From Photobacterium sanguinicancri (lineage in GTDB: Bacteria > Pseudomonadota > Gammaproteobacteria > Enterobacterales > Vibrionaceae): a stretch of DNA of 64,000 bases. The translations under genes and the position numbers were made by a program. The notes beneath the pieces are model-generated. The model saw only the letters and a list, made by a program, of their open reading frames with translations, was not told the DNA's origin and did not search any database. The stretch covers positions 930,001-994,000 of the forward strand of contig NZ_AP024850.1 of NCBI RefSeq assembly GCF_024346675.1, in the 5' to 3' direction. This document shows, one piece after another, positions 46,017 to 55,805 of the stretch (position 1 is the stretch's first letter; the number at the start of each line of letters is the position of its first letter).

Positions 46017-47321
46017 ATGAAATTTCCAGGCCAACGTAAATCGAAGCATTACTTTCCAGTGCATGCTCGTGATCCACTTCTGAGTCAAACTAAGCAAGAA
46101 AAACGTCTAACTCGTACCCATGTTGTTGGTATCGATCAAACTTTGGTTGATATTGAAGCATGTGTAGATGATGCTTTTCTTGAACGTTATGAGCTAAGCA
46201 AAGGTCATTCTTTAGTGATCTCTGATGAAAAAGCAGAAGCTTTATATCAAGAACTAAAAGAACAGAACTTAATTAGCCATGAGTTTGCCGGCGGTACCAT
46301 TGGTAACACGCTACACAACTATTCAGTATTGGCTGATGATAAATCGGTACTGCTAGGTGTAATGAGTAAAGATATTGAAGTAGGTAGCTACGCATATCGT
46401 TACTTGTGTAATACATCAAGCCGTATGGATATGAATTACTTACAGCCTGTACATGGCCCTATTGGTCGTTGCTTTGCGTTAATTTCGGCAGAAGGTGAGC
46501 GTACCTTTGCGATTAATGAAGGCCACATGAACCAACTAAGCCCTGATAGCATTCCTGAATCTGTATTCAAAAATGCATCTGCACTTGTATTAACAGCATA
46601 TCTTGTTCGTTGTAAAGATGGCGACCCAATGCCAGCGGCAACAATGCGAGCAATTGATTATGCGAAAAAATACGATGTGCCAGTGGTATTAACGCTGGGT
46701 ACTAAGTTCGTTATTCAAGATGATCCACAATGGTGGCGTGATTTCCTACGTGATCACGTGACGGTTGTAGCAATGAATGAAGATGAAGCAGAAGCACTAA
46801 CTGGTGAATCTGATCCATTGGTTGCAGCAGACCAAACGCTAGAGTGGGTAGATCTGGTTTTATGTACTGCTGGCCCTATTGGTTTATACACAGCAGGTTA
46901 CACGGAAGACAGTGCTAAGCGCACAACAAGCTTGCCATTGTTACCTGGTGAAATCGCAGAGTTTAACCGCTACGAATTTAGTCGTCCTATGTTGAAAGAT
47001 GCTTGTGAAGAGCCGATCAAGGCGTACTCTCACATCTCACCATACATGGGTGGCCCTGAGCGCATTAAGAATACCAATGGTGCGGGTGATGGCGCCTTGT
47101 CTGCATTACTGCATGATATGTCAGCAAACCGTTACCATAAAGAGAACGTCCCGAATTCAAGTAAGCACCAGCATAGCTTCTTGACTTATTCATCGTTCTC
47201 TCAAGTTTGTCTGTACTCTAACCGTGTTAGTTATGAAGTACTTGCGCAGCACTCACCACGTTTATCTCGTGGTTTGCCAGAGCGTGAAGACAGCCTAGAA
47301 GAAGCATACTGGGAACGTTAA
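46017..47321 (+). CDS. gsk: Inosine-guanosine kinase
   Basis: 434-aa ribokinase-family enzyme phosphorylating inosine and guanosine with ATP (E. coli Gsk, 434 aa). FPGQRKSKHYFPV at the start is characteristic. The PfkB signature with the catalytic Asp is NTNGAGDGALSALLHD near residue 352. Placed after hemH as in E. coli. Confidence 0.97.
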   Translation: MKFPGQRKSKHYFPVHARDPLLSQTKQEKRLTRTHVVGIDQTLVDIEACVDDAFLERYELSKGHSLVISDEKAEALYQELKEQNLISHEFAGGTIGNTLHNYSVLADDKSVLLGVMSKDIEVGSYAYRYLCNTSSRMDMNYLQPVHGPIGRCFALISAEGERTFAINEGHMNQLSPDSIPESVFKNASALVLTAYLVRCKDGDPMPAATMRAIDYAKKYDVPVVLTLGTKFVIQDDPQWWRDFLRDHVTVVAMNEDEAEALTGESDPLVAADQTLEWVDLVLCTAGPIGLYTAGYTEDSAKRTTSLPLLPGEIAEFNRYEFSRPMLKDACEEPIKAYSHISPYMGGPERIKNTNGAGDGALSALLHDMSANRYHKENVPNSSKHQHSFLTYSSFSQVCLYSNRVSYEVLAQHSPRLSRGLPEREDSLEEAYWER

Positions 47322-47348
47322 TCACTCGCTGATAACGATGACCAATAA

Positions 47349-47376
47349 AAAAACCAGCATTTATGCTGGTTTTTTT
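47349..47376. terminator. Bidirectional terminator after gsk
   Basis: AAACCAGCA pairs with TGCTGGTTT around a TTTA loop (47351-47372), with A-run before and T-run after; shared by the convergent ydhF gene. Confidence 0.92.
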
Positions 47377-47407
47377 GATCGTGGCGATAACTCAGCAGCC
47401 AATCTTT

Positions 47408-48313
47408 TTAAGGCACATTATGGCCATTTGATGCAACCCAAATACGGAACCATTGTTGGCGAGTCAATGTAATATCAGCACTGCGTAGTGCTTGGCGAAC
47501 ACGTTCAATTTTACCACTACCAATGATAGGTAACGGATTTGATGGTAATGCTAGTATCCATGCATACACAATTTGGTCGATACCGTCAGCCCCTACTTGA
47601 GCGGCAATGCTTTCAAGTTCTGCCCGTAAGCGCTTAGATTTTTCATCTTGCCCACTGAACAAACTACCGCCACCAAGGCATGACCATGCCATAGGGGCAA
47701 TGCGGTGTTGCTGCATTTGGTCTAATGAACCATCGTGAAGGGTCGTCATGTTTACAGGGGAAATTTCTAGTTGGTTAGTTGCTAACGGGTAATCTAGACG
47801 TGACTGTAATAAATCAAATTGGCTGGTAGTGAAGTTCGATACCCCTACATGTTTTACTTTGCCATCTTGTTTTAATAGGTTAAATGCTTCAGCTATATCA
47901 TCCACATTCATTAATGGATCGGGGCGGTGTACCAGCAATAAATCAAGGTGATCAGTTCGTAGGTTTTTTAGTGATTGCTCAGCCTGCGCGACAATATAGT
48001 CTGTAGTGGTGTTGTAGTGTGGAAGGGTTACATCATTTGATGGCGAACTTGGTAAGCGAATACCACATTTACTCACTAGCTCGATGCTATCGCGTAAACT
48101 TGGTTCGAGCTTTAATGCCTCCCCAAAAGCTGATTCACACTCATAGTTGCCATAGATGTCGGCATGATCGCAGGTTGTGATGCCTAACTCTAGGTGCTGC
48201 TTTAGGAAGGTTAGACGCTCTTGTGGTGTCATGTTCCAATCCATTAAACGCCAATAACCCGCAATGAATTGAGAAAATTCAGGGCCGTTTGCTTCTGTCT
48301 TGATTCGTTTCAT
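47408..48313 (-). CDS. ydhF: Aldo/keto reductase YdhF
   Basis: 301-aa cytoplasmic NADPH-dependent oxidoreductase of the aldo/keto reductase family, orthologous to E. coli YdhF (298 aa): GPEFSQFIAGYWRLMDWNM at the start, DHADIYGNYECE with the catalytic Asp and Tyr, and PLPIIGSGKIERVRQAL near the C-terminus. Physiological substrate unknown. ATG at 48313 is chosen by this alignment; the open frame extends to a TTG at 48367. Confidence 0.92.
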   Translation of the reverse strand: MKRIKTEANGPEFSQFIAGYWRLMDWNMTPQERLTFLKQHLELGITTCDHADIYGNYECESAFGEALKLEPSLRDSIELVSKCGIRLPSSPSNDVTLPHYNTTTDYIVAQAEQSLKNLRTDHLDLLLVHRPDPLMNVDDIAEAFNLLKQDGKVKHVGVSNFTTSQFDLLQSRLDYPLATNQLEISPVNMTTLHDGSLDQMQQHRIAPMAWSCLGGGSLFSGQDEKSKRLRAELESIAAQVGADGIDQIVYAWILALPSNPLPIIGSGKIERVRQALRSADITLTRQQWFRIWVASNGHNVP

Positions 48314-48581
48314 GTCGTGTTTATCTACTAGTTGTAATTGATGAAAAATTTTAACTTTCCTAGCCAATTGAATAAGTATTAACTAGACGTGATAATTATT
48401 TAATACGTGAAATTACTTAGTATTTGGCTGAATATGTAAAGCTTATTGCAGTCAGACTAGGGGATAACATGAAAGGGTTCTGTGGGCTGGTTAGCGTTTT
48501 TATAAAAAACGAGGTAAATTTACAACATAAATTCTCAGTCTTTGTGCGTTAAGTTGCAATCAAGTGGCAGTCGTAATAACG

Positions 48582-48605
48582 AAAAAACGCAACCCGAGGG
48601 CTGCG
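48582..48605 (-). terminator. Rho-independent terminator of asnB
   Basis: On the minus strand CGCAGCC, CTCG loop, GGTTGCG and then a six-base T-run (48582-48587). It follows the asnB stop by about 35 bases. Confidence 0.85.
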
Positions 48606-48640
48606 CTTGATCACTAGGAATTGTGGGGGAAATAGGAATA

Positions 48641-50311
48641 CTATTTTTTGTATGCTTCGTTGTGGATTGCTGCCACTGCACGGCCTGAAGGGTCCGCACT
48701 GTTTTTAAAACTTTCATCCCACTCAATGGCTTTAGCGCTTGAACAAGCAATTGATGGACCACCCGGTACACATTTCGCCGCGCTTTCTAACGGGAATAAC
48801 TCTTCAAATATTTCACGGTATACATACGCTTCTTTAGTCATTGGTGTGTTGTACGGGAAGCGGAATTTCGCAGTTTCGAGTTGCTGATCAGATATTTTTG
48901 CTTCTGCTACATCACGCAGCGAGTCAATCCAGCTATAGCCCACGCCATCTGAGAATTGCTCTTTCTGACGCCATGCGACTGATTCTGGTAGGTAATCTTC
49001 AAAACATTCGCGAAGAATGTGTTTTTCCATCTTACCGTTACCGCACATTTTGTCTTGTGGGTTAACACGCATTGCTACTTCCAAGAATTCTTTATCAAGG
49101 AATGGTACACGCGCTTCAATCCCCCATGCCGCCATTGATTTGTTGGCGCGAGCACAGTCAAACATATTCAGAGCGAGTAGTTTACGTACTGTCTCTTCAT
49201 GGAACTCTTGTGCGTTGGGTGCTTTGTGGAAGTACAGGTAGCCACCAAAGACTTCATCTGCACCTTCGCCAGAAAGTACCATTTTGATACCCATAGCGCG
49301 GATTTTACGCGACATAAGGAACATAGGGGTAGATGCACGAATGGTGGTTACATCGTAGGTTTCAATGTGGTAAATCACATCACGGATAGCGTCTAAGCCT
49401 TCCTGTACGGTGTAGGTTAACTCATGGTGTACTGTTCCGATGGCGTCAGCGACTACTTTTGCTGCTTTTAAATCAGGCGCATCTTCAAGACCAATTGCGA
49501 AGGAGTGTAAGGTTGGCCACCAAGCTTGTGATTGTTCATCATCTTCAATTCGTTTAGCCGCGAATTTTTTCGTAATTGCTGAGATAACAGATGAGTCTAG
49601 GCCACCAGAAAGTAATACGCCATAAGGTACATCTGTCATTAGTTGGCGTTTAACTGCACTTTCAAGTGCATCCTTCAGTGCGACTTTATCGGTTTTTGCA
49701 TCAGCGACAGCATCAAACTCCATCCAATCACGTTTGTAATAGCGTACTGGCTCTCCTTGCTTGCTCCATAGGAAGTGACCCGGAGGGAATTCACTAATCG
49801 TTTTACAAACCGGTACTAACGCTTTCATTTCAGATGCAATGTAATAGTTACCGTGTTCATCATGGCCGTGATAAAGCGGGATAATACCAATATGATCTCG
49901 GCCGATTAGGTAAGCGTCTTCTTGCTCATCGTAAAGAATAAAACCAAAAATACCGTTTAGATAATCCAGTAGTTCTGGGCCTTTTTCTTTGTATAGCGCC
50001 AGAATGATTTCACAGTCAGATTCAGTTTGAAAAGGGTAGTCGGGTGCAAATTCAGCACGCAATTCTTTGTGGTTATAGATTTCACCGTTAACCGCTAACG
50101 CATGTGTTTTTTCTTGGTTATAAAGTGGTTGTTCGCCGCTGTTTAAGTCGACAATTGCCAAGCGCTCGTGCACTAAAATTGCTTTGTCAGATGCATAAAT
50201 ACCAGACCAATCTGGTCCACGATGGCGCATTTTTTTAGACATTTCTAATGCCGTTGTACGTAATGCGCTTGCATCACCTTTAATGTCTAAGATACCAAAT
50301 ACTGAACACAT
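48641..50311 (-). CDS. asnB: Glutamine-hydrolysing asparagine synthetase B
   Basis: 556-aa cytoplasmic enzyme making asparagine from aspartate, glutamine and ATP (E. coli AsnB 554). N-terminal class II amidotransferase with nucleophile Cys2 in MCSVFGI and RHRGPDWSG. The C-terminal synthetase domain has the ATP pyrophosphatase loop LLSGGLDSSVI near residue 233 and GEGADEVFGGY near 345. Monocistronic with its own terminator. Confidence 0.98.
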   Translation of the reverse strand: MCSVFGILDIKGDASALRTTALEMSKKMRHRGPDWSGIYASDKAILVHERLAIVDLNSGEQPLYNQEKTHALAVNGEIYNHKELRAEFAPDYPFQTESDCEIILALYKEKGPELLDYLNGIFGFILYDEQEDAYLIGRDHIGIIPLYHGHDEHGNYYIASEMKALVPVCKTISEFPPGHFLWSKQGEPVRYYKRDWMEFDAVADAKTDKVALKDALESAVKRQLMTDVPYGVLLSGGLDSSVISAITKKFAAKRIEDDEQSQAWWPTLHSFAIGLEDAPDLKAAKVVADAIGTVHHELTYTVQEGLDAIRDVIYHIETYDVTTIRASTPMFLMSRKIRAMGIKMVLSGEGADEVFGGYLYFHKAPNAQEFHEETVRKLLALNMFDCARANKSMAAWGIEARVPFLDKEFLEVAMRVNPQDKMCGNGKMEKHILRECFEDYLPESVAWRQKEQFSDGVGYSWIDSLRDVAEAKISDQQLETAKFRFPYNTPMTKEAYVYREIFEELFPLESAAKCVPGGPSIACSSAKAIEWDESFKNSADPSGRAVAAIHNEAYKK

Positions 50312-50558
50312 ACTTCCACTCCAACCTAAACTATTGCAATTCTTGATAATTTCTTCGGGTTGCCTTATTTGGCTAATGGCTCAGTACCAAATTTAACGGA
50401 TACGTCACTTTTCCCTTACTTGTTTTTTAAAATTGCGTATTCAGTAACTAAATGCAATGAAAAACTCTAGATCAATTAAAGAAAAACACCCTGACTGAAT
50501 AATATTCATTTATTTTGCTTTTAAGTGAATTATATCTATATCGAGTGTTTTTTTGAGC

Positions 50559-50585
50559 AAAAAAAACGGTTGCCGAAGCAACCGT
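50559..50585 (-). terminator. Rho-independent terminator of the Kef-type gene
   Basis: ACGGTTGC (50566-50573), CGAA loop, GCAACCGT (50578-50585); on the minus strand it is followed by a run of eight T. Confidence 0.92.
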
Positions 50586-50615
50586 GTGAAAATATGCATT
50601 ATTCGAACATAGAGT

Positions 50616-52205
50616 CTATGTGCGTTGCTTAAGATCGATATCAAGCTCTTCGTATACATGGCGAGCAAAACCGCGGCCTGCTTCGTGATAAATATTGAAG
50701 GCTGCGTCAATGCCTAAATTTTCTAATTCTTCCATCTCATCGGCATATTTTGCAATAGCAGCAACTTTTCCTTTGTAGTTCAGCGTATTGATTTGCTCCA
50801 TCGCAAAACTGTTAGCGTGGCTGTTTGGCATGGCAAGTAAGACTAACGAGATCTGATGGCTGCCGATCACCCGCGCCCAAAAGTCAGGGTCAGTGGCATC
50901 GCCATGTAAAACGTTGCGACCCACAAGAAGGTGATCATCAACTGACTCCTCTCGTGTTTCAATGCCAATGACTTTATTACCATAACGTTCTACTAATTCG
51001 TCATAAGCACCACTACCGATACGGCCCATACCTAAAATGAGTACCCTTGCTTGGCCAAAATCAATCAGCTTATCGCTTGGGTTAAGTAGATCTGCATCAT
51101 ATTCTTTAAGCCATTTTGAAGTATCGTTATACAGTTTATGGCCAATGCTGTTGAGTGGGGCTGCTATCAAAAACGAGATAGAGACGGTCATCGCAATCGC
51201 GACCAAGAAGCTACCTGGTAGCCAGCCTAATTTATAAGCTAAACCACTCACAATTAAGCCAAATTCACTGTAGTTGAATAGGGTTAATGTACCAAGTAAC
51301 GATGTGCGTACACGGTAACGGAATAGGTGGAAAATGAGGTAATACAGAATCCCTTTGATGGGTAGTAAGAGCAATAAGATGACAGCCATAATTGCGCCAT
51401 CTAAAGTTGGGGCTTCCGATAAACCAATATTAAGGAAGAAGCATACGAGGAGCAGCTCTTTCAGATTGAAGAGTGATTTGGACATCTCCGAAGCTTTCGG
51501 ATGCGCCGCAAGCATCATACCTAGAATCAGCGCGCCAAGGTCTGCTTTTAAGCCAACAAGTTCAAAGAGTCCAGCACCTGCTACTAACGCCAAGAAGATT
51601 GAATACAGCACCAGCATTTCACCGTGCCCTGCTTTGTCCAAAATACGAAACATAAGAGGACGCAAGAAAGGGAGTGCAAATAGCCCTAGCGCAGTGATTT
51701 CAGGGATCTTACCCGTTGATATAGTTAAGAACAGCACGGCGAAGATATCCTGCATAACCAGAATACCAATGGCTAAGGTGCCGTAGGTTGCATTCAACTC
51801 ACCTTTATCTTGCAGGGCTTTAATCGCAAAAACGGTACTTGAAAAAGAAAGCGAAAAACCAAGAAGTGCTAGATGGGCAAGGCTCAAATCAGCGAGCATG
51901 CCTAAACCGAGTTGTTTTAAACCGAGCAAGGCGAGGGTAAATAACCCGGTTGATAGTAGGTTATGGAGTGTTGCGCCGCCCCAAATTTCTTTGGTAAGCA
52001 GGGTTTTAACATCTAACTTTAAGCCGATAGTAAAGAGAAGTAGGGTAACACCAAGATCAGCCAGCATGGAGAGAGTGTCAGTGCTTTGCACTCCCATGCT
52101 GCTTAGCCCAAATCCAGCGACAAGGAAGCCGACGAGAGGAGGGAGTTTGCATTGCATTGCAATAAAACCAGCAATGAAGGCGGTGATAATAAAAACGAGT
52201 TCCAT
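50616..52205 (-). CDS. CPA2-family cation/proton antiporter with TrkA-N domain
   Basis: 529-aa inner-membrane protein: about twelve helices in residues 1-370 (LPPLVGFLVAGFGL, LLLFTIGLKLDVKTL), then a cytoplasmic Rossmann domain of the TrkA-N/RCK type with GMGRIGSGAYDEL near residue 391 that binds NAD(H). This is the architecture of KefB/KefC and YbaL; potassium or sodium exchange for protons is expected. The start at 52205 (MELVFIITAFIAGF) is chosen because a GAAGGAG lies upstream on the minus strand and upstream codons are not membrane-like. Confidence 0.88.
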   Translation of the reverse strand: MELVFIITAFIAGFIAMQCKLPPLVGFLVAGFGLSSMGVQSTDTLSMLADLGVTLLLFTIGLKLDVKTLLTKEIWGGATLHNLLSTGLFTLALLGLKQLGLGMLADLSLAHLALLGFSLSFSSTVFAIKALQDKGELNATYGTLAIGILVMQDIFAVLFLTISTGKIPEITALGLFALPFLRPLMFRILDKAGHGEMLVLYSIFLALVAGAGLFELVGLKADLGALILGMMLAAHPKASEMSKSLFNLKELLLVCFFLNIGLSEAPTLDGAIMAVILLLLLPIKGILYYLIFHLFRYRVRTSLLGTLTLFNYSEFGLIVSGLAYKLGWLPGSFLVAIAMTVSISFLIAAPLNSIGHKLYNDTSKWLKEYDADLLNPSDKLIDFGQARVLILGMGRIGSGAYDELVERYGNKVIGIETREESVDDHLLVGRNVLHGDATDPDFWARVIGSHQISLVLLAMPNSHANSFAMEQINTLNYKGKVAAIAKYADEMEELENLGIDAAFNIYHEAGRGFARHVYEELDIDLKQRT

Positions 52206-52382
52206 GGTGGGGGTGATGCTCCTTCTCTCTTGAACGCAAAATATTGCACGAGAATATAACACAAGGGCCATACGTCTGGTGACGTATGGCCCTTAAATAA
52301 CTGTTACAAATTAAGAGTCTTAGTGTAGCGATGTGGTTAAGGTTGGTTTTATAAACGTTAACCACTCTACTTGTTGCTACTC

Positions 52383-53597
52383 TTAATCTTCCAGTAGACG
52401 TTGCAATAACACACCATTTAACATTGCGCGTTTAATCATTGAAAAAGCGCCAATGGTAGGGTGCGAAACAAGCTCTGATGGCACTATCGGCAAGTCTTTA
52501 TGGAAAGTTGATAGTGATTGCGTTTCAATGCAGCGACGGATAGCGGGTAAGACCACATCTTTAGCTTGAGTAATATTCCCGGCTAAGACAATTTTTTGTG
52601 GGTTAAATAAGTTAATGGTCATCGCGAGTGCTTTACCCAGCTGATTTCCGACCTTAATTAACGCTTGGCTAGCAAGCTCGTCGCCTTTATTGGCAGCTTC
52701 ACAAATCGCGAGCATGGTGATGTCTTCAAGCTCTTGTAAGCTGCTTGAATAACCCTGGTCGAGTAGTTTTTGTACTTGGGCAATAACAGCAGGATCAGAT
52801 GCGACTGTTTCAAGGCAACCAAAGTTACCACATTGGCATTTGTCACCGAGTGGGTCGATTTGAATATGACCAATCTCACCTACATTACGATTAAAACCAA
52901 GAAAGACTTGGCCATTAACAATAATACCTGCGCCAGTACCGTGATGGACACTAACTAAGATTGAGTCTTTACAGTCACGACTTGCACCAAAATAGTGTTC
53001 AGCCAGTGCGAGTCCGCGAATATCATTACCGACAAAACAAGAAACACCAAAGGTTTCAGTGATGATACCTGCGAGTGGGAATTTATCGACTTCAATGTTA
53101 GGCATATATTCAATAATGCCTTTTTCAGGGTCGATAAGGCCCGGAAGTGTGATACCAAACGCGACTAATTCCTTCATAACAGCTTCATTATCAGCAATAA
53201 ACTGATGAATGTGCTTCATTAAGCCTGAAAGTAGCGCATCTTGGGTTTCGTAATGGAATTGTGTCGCCATACCTGCGATATATTTACCGCTTAAGTCGTA
53301 TAGCGTTAACTCAATTAAATCACGCCCTAGTCGGATAGCAATTGAGTGAAAAGCAGCTGACTCCGTTGTCAGCGAAATAGCACGTCGACCACCTGTCGAT
53401 GCTTGTTGCGCGACCTCTTTTATAAGGCCACGCTCAAGTAACTGGCGGGTAATTTTAGTAACACTTGCGGGAGCAAGTTGACTTACGTCTGCAACCTGAA
53501 TCCGTGAAATAGGGCCTTGTAAGTCGATCAGTCTATATACAGCAGCGCTGTTCAGCTGCTTTACTAGATCTACATTACCAATTTGTCCGCCTGTCAT
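52383..53597 (-). CDS. nagC: NagC, GlcNAc-responsive repressor
   Basis: 404-aa ROK-family repressor. N-terminal winged helix (VYRLIDLQGPISRIQVADVSQLAPASVTKITRQLLERG), then the sugar-binding ROK domain with GTGAGIIVNG and the zinc motif CQCGNFGCLETVA near residue 257. In E. coli it binds GlcNAc-6-P and represses nagE-nagBA while activating glmUS. Three bases separate it from nagA, so it ends the nagB-nagA-nagC operon. Confidence 0.96.
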   Translation of the reverse strand: MTGGQIGNVDLVKQLNSAAVYRLIDLQGPISRIQVADVSQLAPASVTKITRQLLERGLIKEVAQQASTGGRRAISLTTESAAFHSIAIRLGRDLIELTLYDLSGKYIAGMATQFHYETQDALLSGLMKHIHQFIADNEAVMKELVAFGITLPGLIDPEKGIIEYMPNIEVDKFPLAGIITETFGVSCFVGNDIRGLALAEHYFGASRDCKDSILVSVHHGTGAGIIVNGQVFLGFNRNVGEIGHIQIDPLGDKCQCGNFGCLETVASDPAVIAQVQKLLDQGYSSSLQELEDITMLAICEAANKGDELASQALIKVGNQLGKALAMTINLFNPQKIVLAGNITQAKDVVLPAIRRCIETQSLSTFHKDLPIVPSELVSHPTIGAFSMIKRAMLNGVLLQRLLED

Positions 53598-53600
53598 AGT

Positions 53601-54737
53601 TTAGTTCTGCTCGTATTCACCGTTAACAACAGTCGCCCGAACATTGAATTGACGATCAAAAATAGTCAGGTTAGCAACCATGCCTTTTTTGATGGCACCC
53701 AGTTTGTTATCCACACCAATAGCGCGTGCAGGATACAGAGTAGCCATACGAATCGCTTCGTCCAGGGCGATACCTGCATGCTCGACACTATTTGCTACTG
53801 CTTCAATCATTGTCAGTGCCGAGCCGCCAAGTGTGCCATTTTCATCAACACACTTGCCATCACGATAATATACTTTCTTACCGACAAAAATAAAGTGATC
53901 CATGTCTGCTCCTGCAGGTGCAGTTGCATCGGTGACCAGTACGAGCTTCTCACCTTTCATGCGATGCGCCATACGGATGTTGGCATAATCAACATGGAAA
54001 CCATCAGCAATAATACCCGTATAGACTTCAGGTGTATCGTAAATGGCACCTACCATCCCTGGTTCACGGCCAGCGATAGGGGTCATTGCATTGAATAGGT
54101 GAGTGGCAAAAGTAATGCCAGATGCAAAGCCTCGGCGTGCTTCAACATACGTAGCATTGGTGTGGCCCGCTGAAACAACAATACCAGCTTCAACTAATTG
54201 CTCGATGTGCTCGTGCGAATTTTGTTCAGGGGCAAGAGTTACTTTCGTTACGACATCTGCGTTATCACAGATAGTTTGGATCATGTCATCATCAGAACGA
54301 CGAATATGATCAACACTGTGAATGCCTTTCTTCATAACGTTTAGGTATGGACCTTCAAGGTGCAAGCCTAAAGAATGGTTATTGTATTTGCTCTGGTATT
54401 CACGTTCTGCAGCAATAGCGGCTTTCATGTCTGCATCTGATGAGGTGATCAGTGTTGGCAAAAAGCTAGTACAACCTGATTTCAGGTTCGCAAGGTGCAT
54501 GGTATGAATAGTATCTGCGTTGATTTCATCGTTAAGCATTACGCCACCACAACCATTCAGTTGTAGATCGATAAAACCTGGCGTGAGTTCAGCGCCATCT
54601 AAATCAAGGGTTTTGATATCTTGAGGAAGTTCGGTAACAGGGCATACGGCATGAATGTTCACGCCGTCAATGATGACGGCGTGGTTATTCAGCACATCGC
54701 TACCGGTAAAAATGCGGCAATTGGTAAGCGCGTACAT
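53601..54737 (-). CDS. nagA: N-acetylglucosamine-6-phosphate deacetylase
   Basis: 378-aa amidohydrolase turning GlcNAc-6-P into GlcN-6-P and acetate. Family blocks: [14 protein letters not shown] near residue 52, HLEGPYLN near 128 with the metal Glu, SAGHTNAT and THLFNAMTP with metal His, and VTDATAPAG near 270 with the catalytic Asp. ATG 54737 starts the family-typical [12 protein letters not shown], with AAGGAAC upstream; the frame opens earlier but without support. Thirteen bases after nagB. Confidence 0.97.
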   Translation of the reverse strand: MYALTNCRIFTGSDVLNNHAVIIDGVNIHAVCPVTELPQDIKTLDLDGAELTPGFIDLQLNGCGGVMLNDEINADTIHTMHLANLKSGCTSFLPTLITSSDADMKAAIAAEREYQSKYNNHSLGLHLEGPYLNVMKKGIHSVDHIRRSDDDMIQTICDNADVVTKVTLAPEQNSHEHIEQLVEAGIVVSAGHTNATYVEARRGFASGITFATHLFNAMTPIAGREPGMVGAIYDTPEVYTGIIADGFHVDYANIRMAHRMKGEKLVLVTDATAPAGADMDHFIFVGKKVYYRDGKCVDENGTLGGSALTMIEAVANSVEHAGIALDEAIRMATLYPARAIGVDNKLGAIKKGMVANLTIFDRQFNVRATVVNGEYEQN

Positions 54738-54750
54738 GAACAGTTCCTTA

Positions 54751-55551
54751 TTAAAGGTTTTTGATATTTTCAGCTTCAAGTTCTTGGAAGTAGTTTACTG
54801 TCTTCACTTTTAGCTCTTGTGTTGCAGCTTCATCACAAACAATCAGTGATTTAGGGTGAAGTTGCAGTGCTGATACTGTCCACAAGTGATTTACAGAGCC
54901 TTCAACAGCAGCTTGTAGTGCTTGTGCTTTGTTGTGGCCTGTAACCAGAATCATGATTTCAGCTGAATCAAGTAGTGTACCTACACCAATCGTTAGTGCG
55001 TATTTAGGCACTTGCTCGATATCGCCATCGAAGAAACGAGAGTTAGCAATACGAGTATCTTGGGTCAATGTTTTGATGCGAGTACGAGAAGAAAGTGACG
55101 ATGCTGGCTCGTTAAAAGCAATGTGACCGTCGTTACCCACGCCACCCATGAATAGGTTGATGCGTCCGTAAGACTTAATTTTGTCTTCGTAACGTTGGCA
55201 TTCGGCTTCGTGGTTGTCTGTATTACCGTTAAGAAGATTGATATTTTCTTCTTGAATATCAATGTGATTGAAGAAGTTACCATACATAAAGCTACGGTAT
55301 GATTCAGGGTGATCCGCTGAAATGCCAATGTATTCATCCATGTTGAAGGTAACAACATGCTTGAAACTTACTTCGCCGGCTTCATAAAGTTCAATTAAAC
55401 GCTTGTAAGTGGTTAATGGCGTGCCACCAGTTGGCAGACCAAGAACAAATGGACGCTCCGCAGTTGGCTGAAATTTGTTAATAGAATCAGCGATATGGCG
55501 TGCTGACCACAAACCTACATCTTTAGCGTTATTAAGCGGGATTAGTCTCAC
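54751..55551 (-). CDS. nagB: Glucosamine-6-phosphate deaminase
   Basis: 266-aa enzyme (same as E. coli NagB) converting GlcN-6-P to fructose-6-P and ammonia. [15 protein letters not shown] near residue 39, FNMDEYIG near 69 with the catalytic Asp, [17 protein letters not shown] near 136. First gene of nagBAC, divergent from nagE across a region with NagC and CRP sites. Confidence 0.98.
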   Translation of the reverse strand: MRLIPLNNAKDVGLWSARHIADSINKFQPTAERPFVLGLPTGGTPLTTYKRLIELYEAGEVSFKHVVTFNMDEYIGISADHPESYRSFMYGNFFNHIDIQEENINLLNGNTDNHEAECQRYEDKIKSYGRINLFMGGVGNDGHIAFNEPASSLSSRTRIKTLTQDTRIANSRFFDGDIEQVPKYALTIGVGTLLDSAEIMILVTGHNKAQALQAAVEGSVNHLWTVSALQLHPKSLIVCDEAATQELKVKTVNYFQELEAENIKNL

Positions 55552-55606
55552 AGTGACACCTCATTCAAGATTGATAATACGGTAAAAATATTAACGGCTT
55601 CTTGCC

Positions 55607-55628
55607 TTTGTTTCGAATGATAAAATAA
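55607..55628. promoter_or_regulatory. NagC operator, nagB side
   Basis: TTTGTTT-N8-AAAATAA: imperfect arms (5 of 7) with the same 8-base spacer as the better site on the nagE side. Lies about 60-75 bases before nagB. Confidence 0.5.
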
Positions 55629-55673
55629 GTTTTATGATCGAGCTAGCAAAATCGCCTAGATCTTGTCTCTGCA

Positions 55674-55689
55674 GGTGATAAAGATCACA
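55674..55689. promoter_or_regulatory. CRP site between nagB and nagE
   Basis: GGTGA-TAAAGA-TCACA matches TGTGA-N6-TCACA with one mismatch. It lies between the two NagC boxes, the arrangement known for the E. coli nagE-nagB region. Confidence 0.7.
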
Positions 55690-55701
55690 AATGATGACCT
55701 T

Positions 55702-55723
55702 TTAATTTGCGGGGCGAAATTAA
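55702..55723. promoter_or_regulatory. NagC operator, nagE side
   Basis: TTAATTT-N8-AAATTAA is a perfect inverted repeat of the form bound by NagC in E. coli. It lies about 80-105 bases before nagE. Confidence 0.75.
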
Positions 55724-55805
55724 TTTCTTAAACTGCAAAGGACTAAATCGGATAGCAAAATAAGTTATCTAAATTACATCTAAGAAACCATAGGGGGAAC
55801 TAAGG

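Noticed and set aside
48469..48552. 27-codon open frame (MKGFCGLVSVF start) with AGGGGA upstream
   Set aside because: Ribosome-binding site is good, but the peptide is very short, has no recognisable features, and the frame contains an inverted repeat (CGTTTTT/AAAAACG). Not enough to call a gene.
53583..54098. 171-codon open frame antisense to nagA
   Set aside because: It lies wholly opposite nagA and the end of nagC, which are certain genes; a shadow of their codon use.
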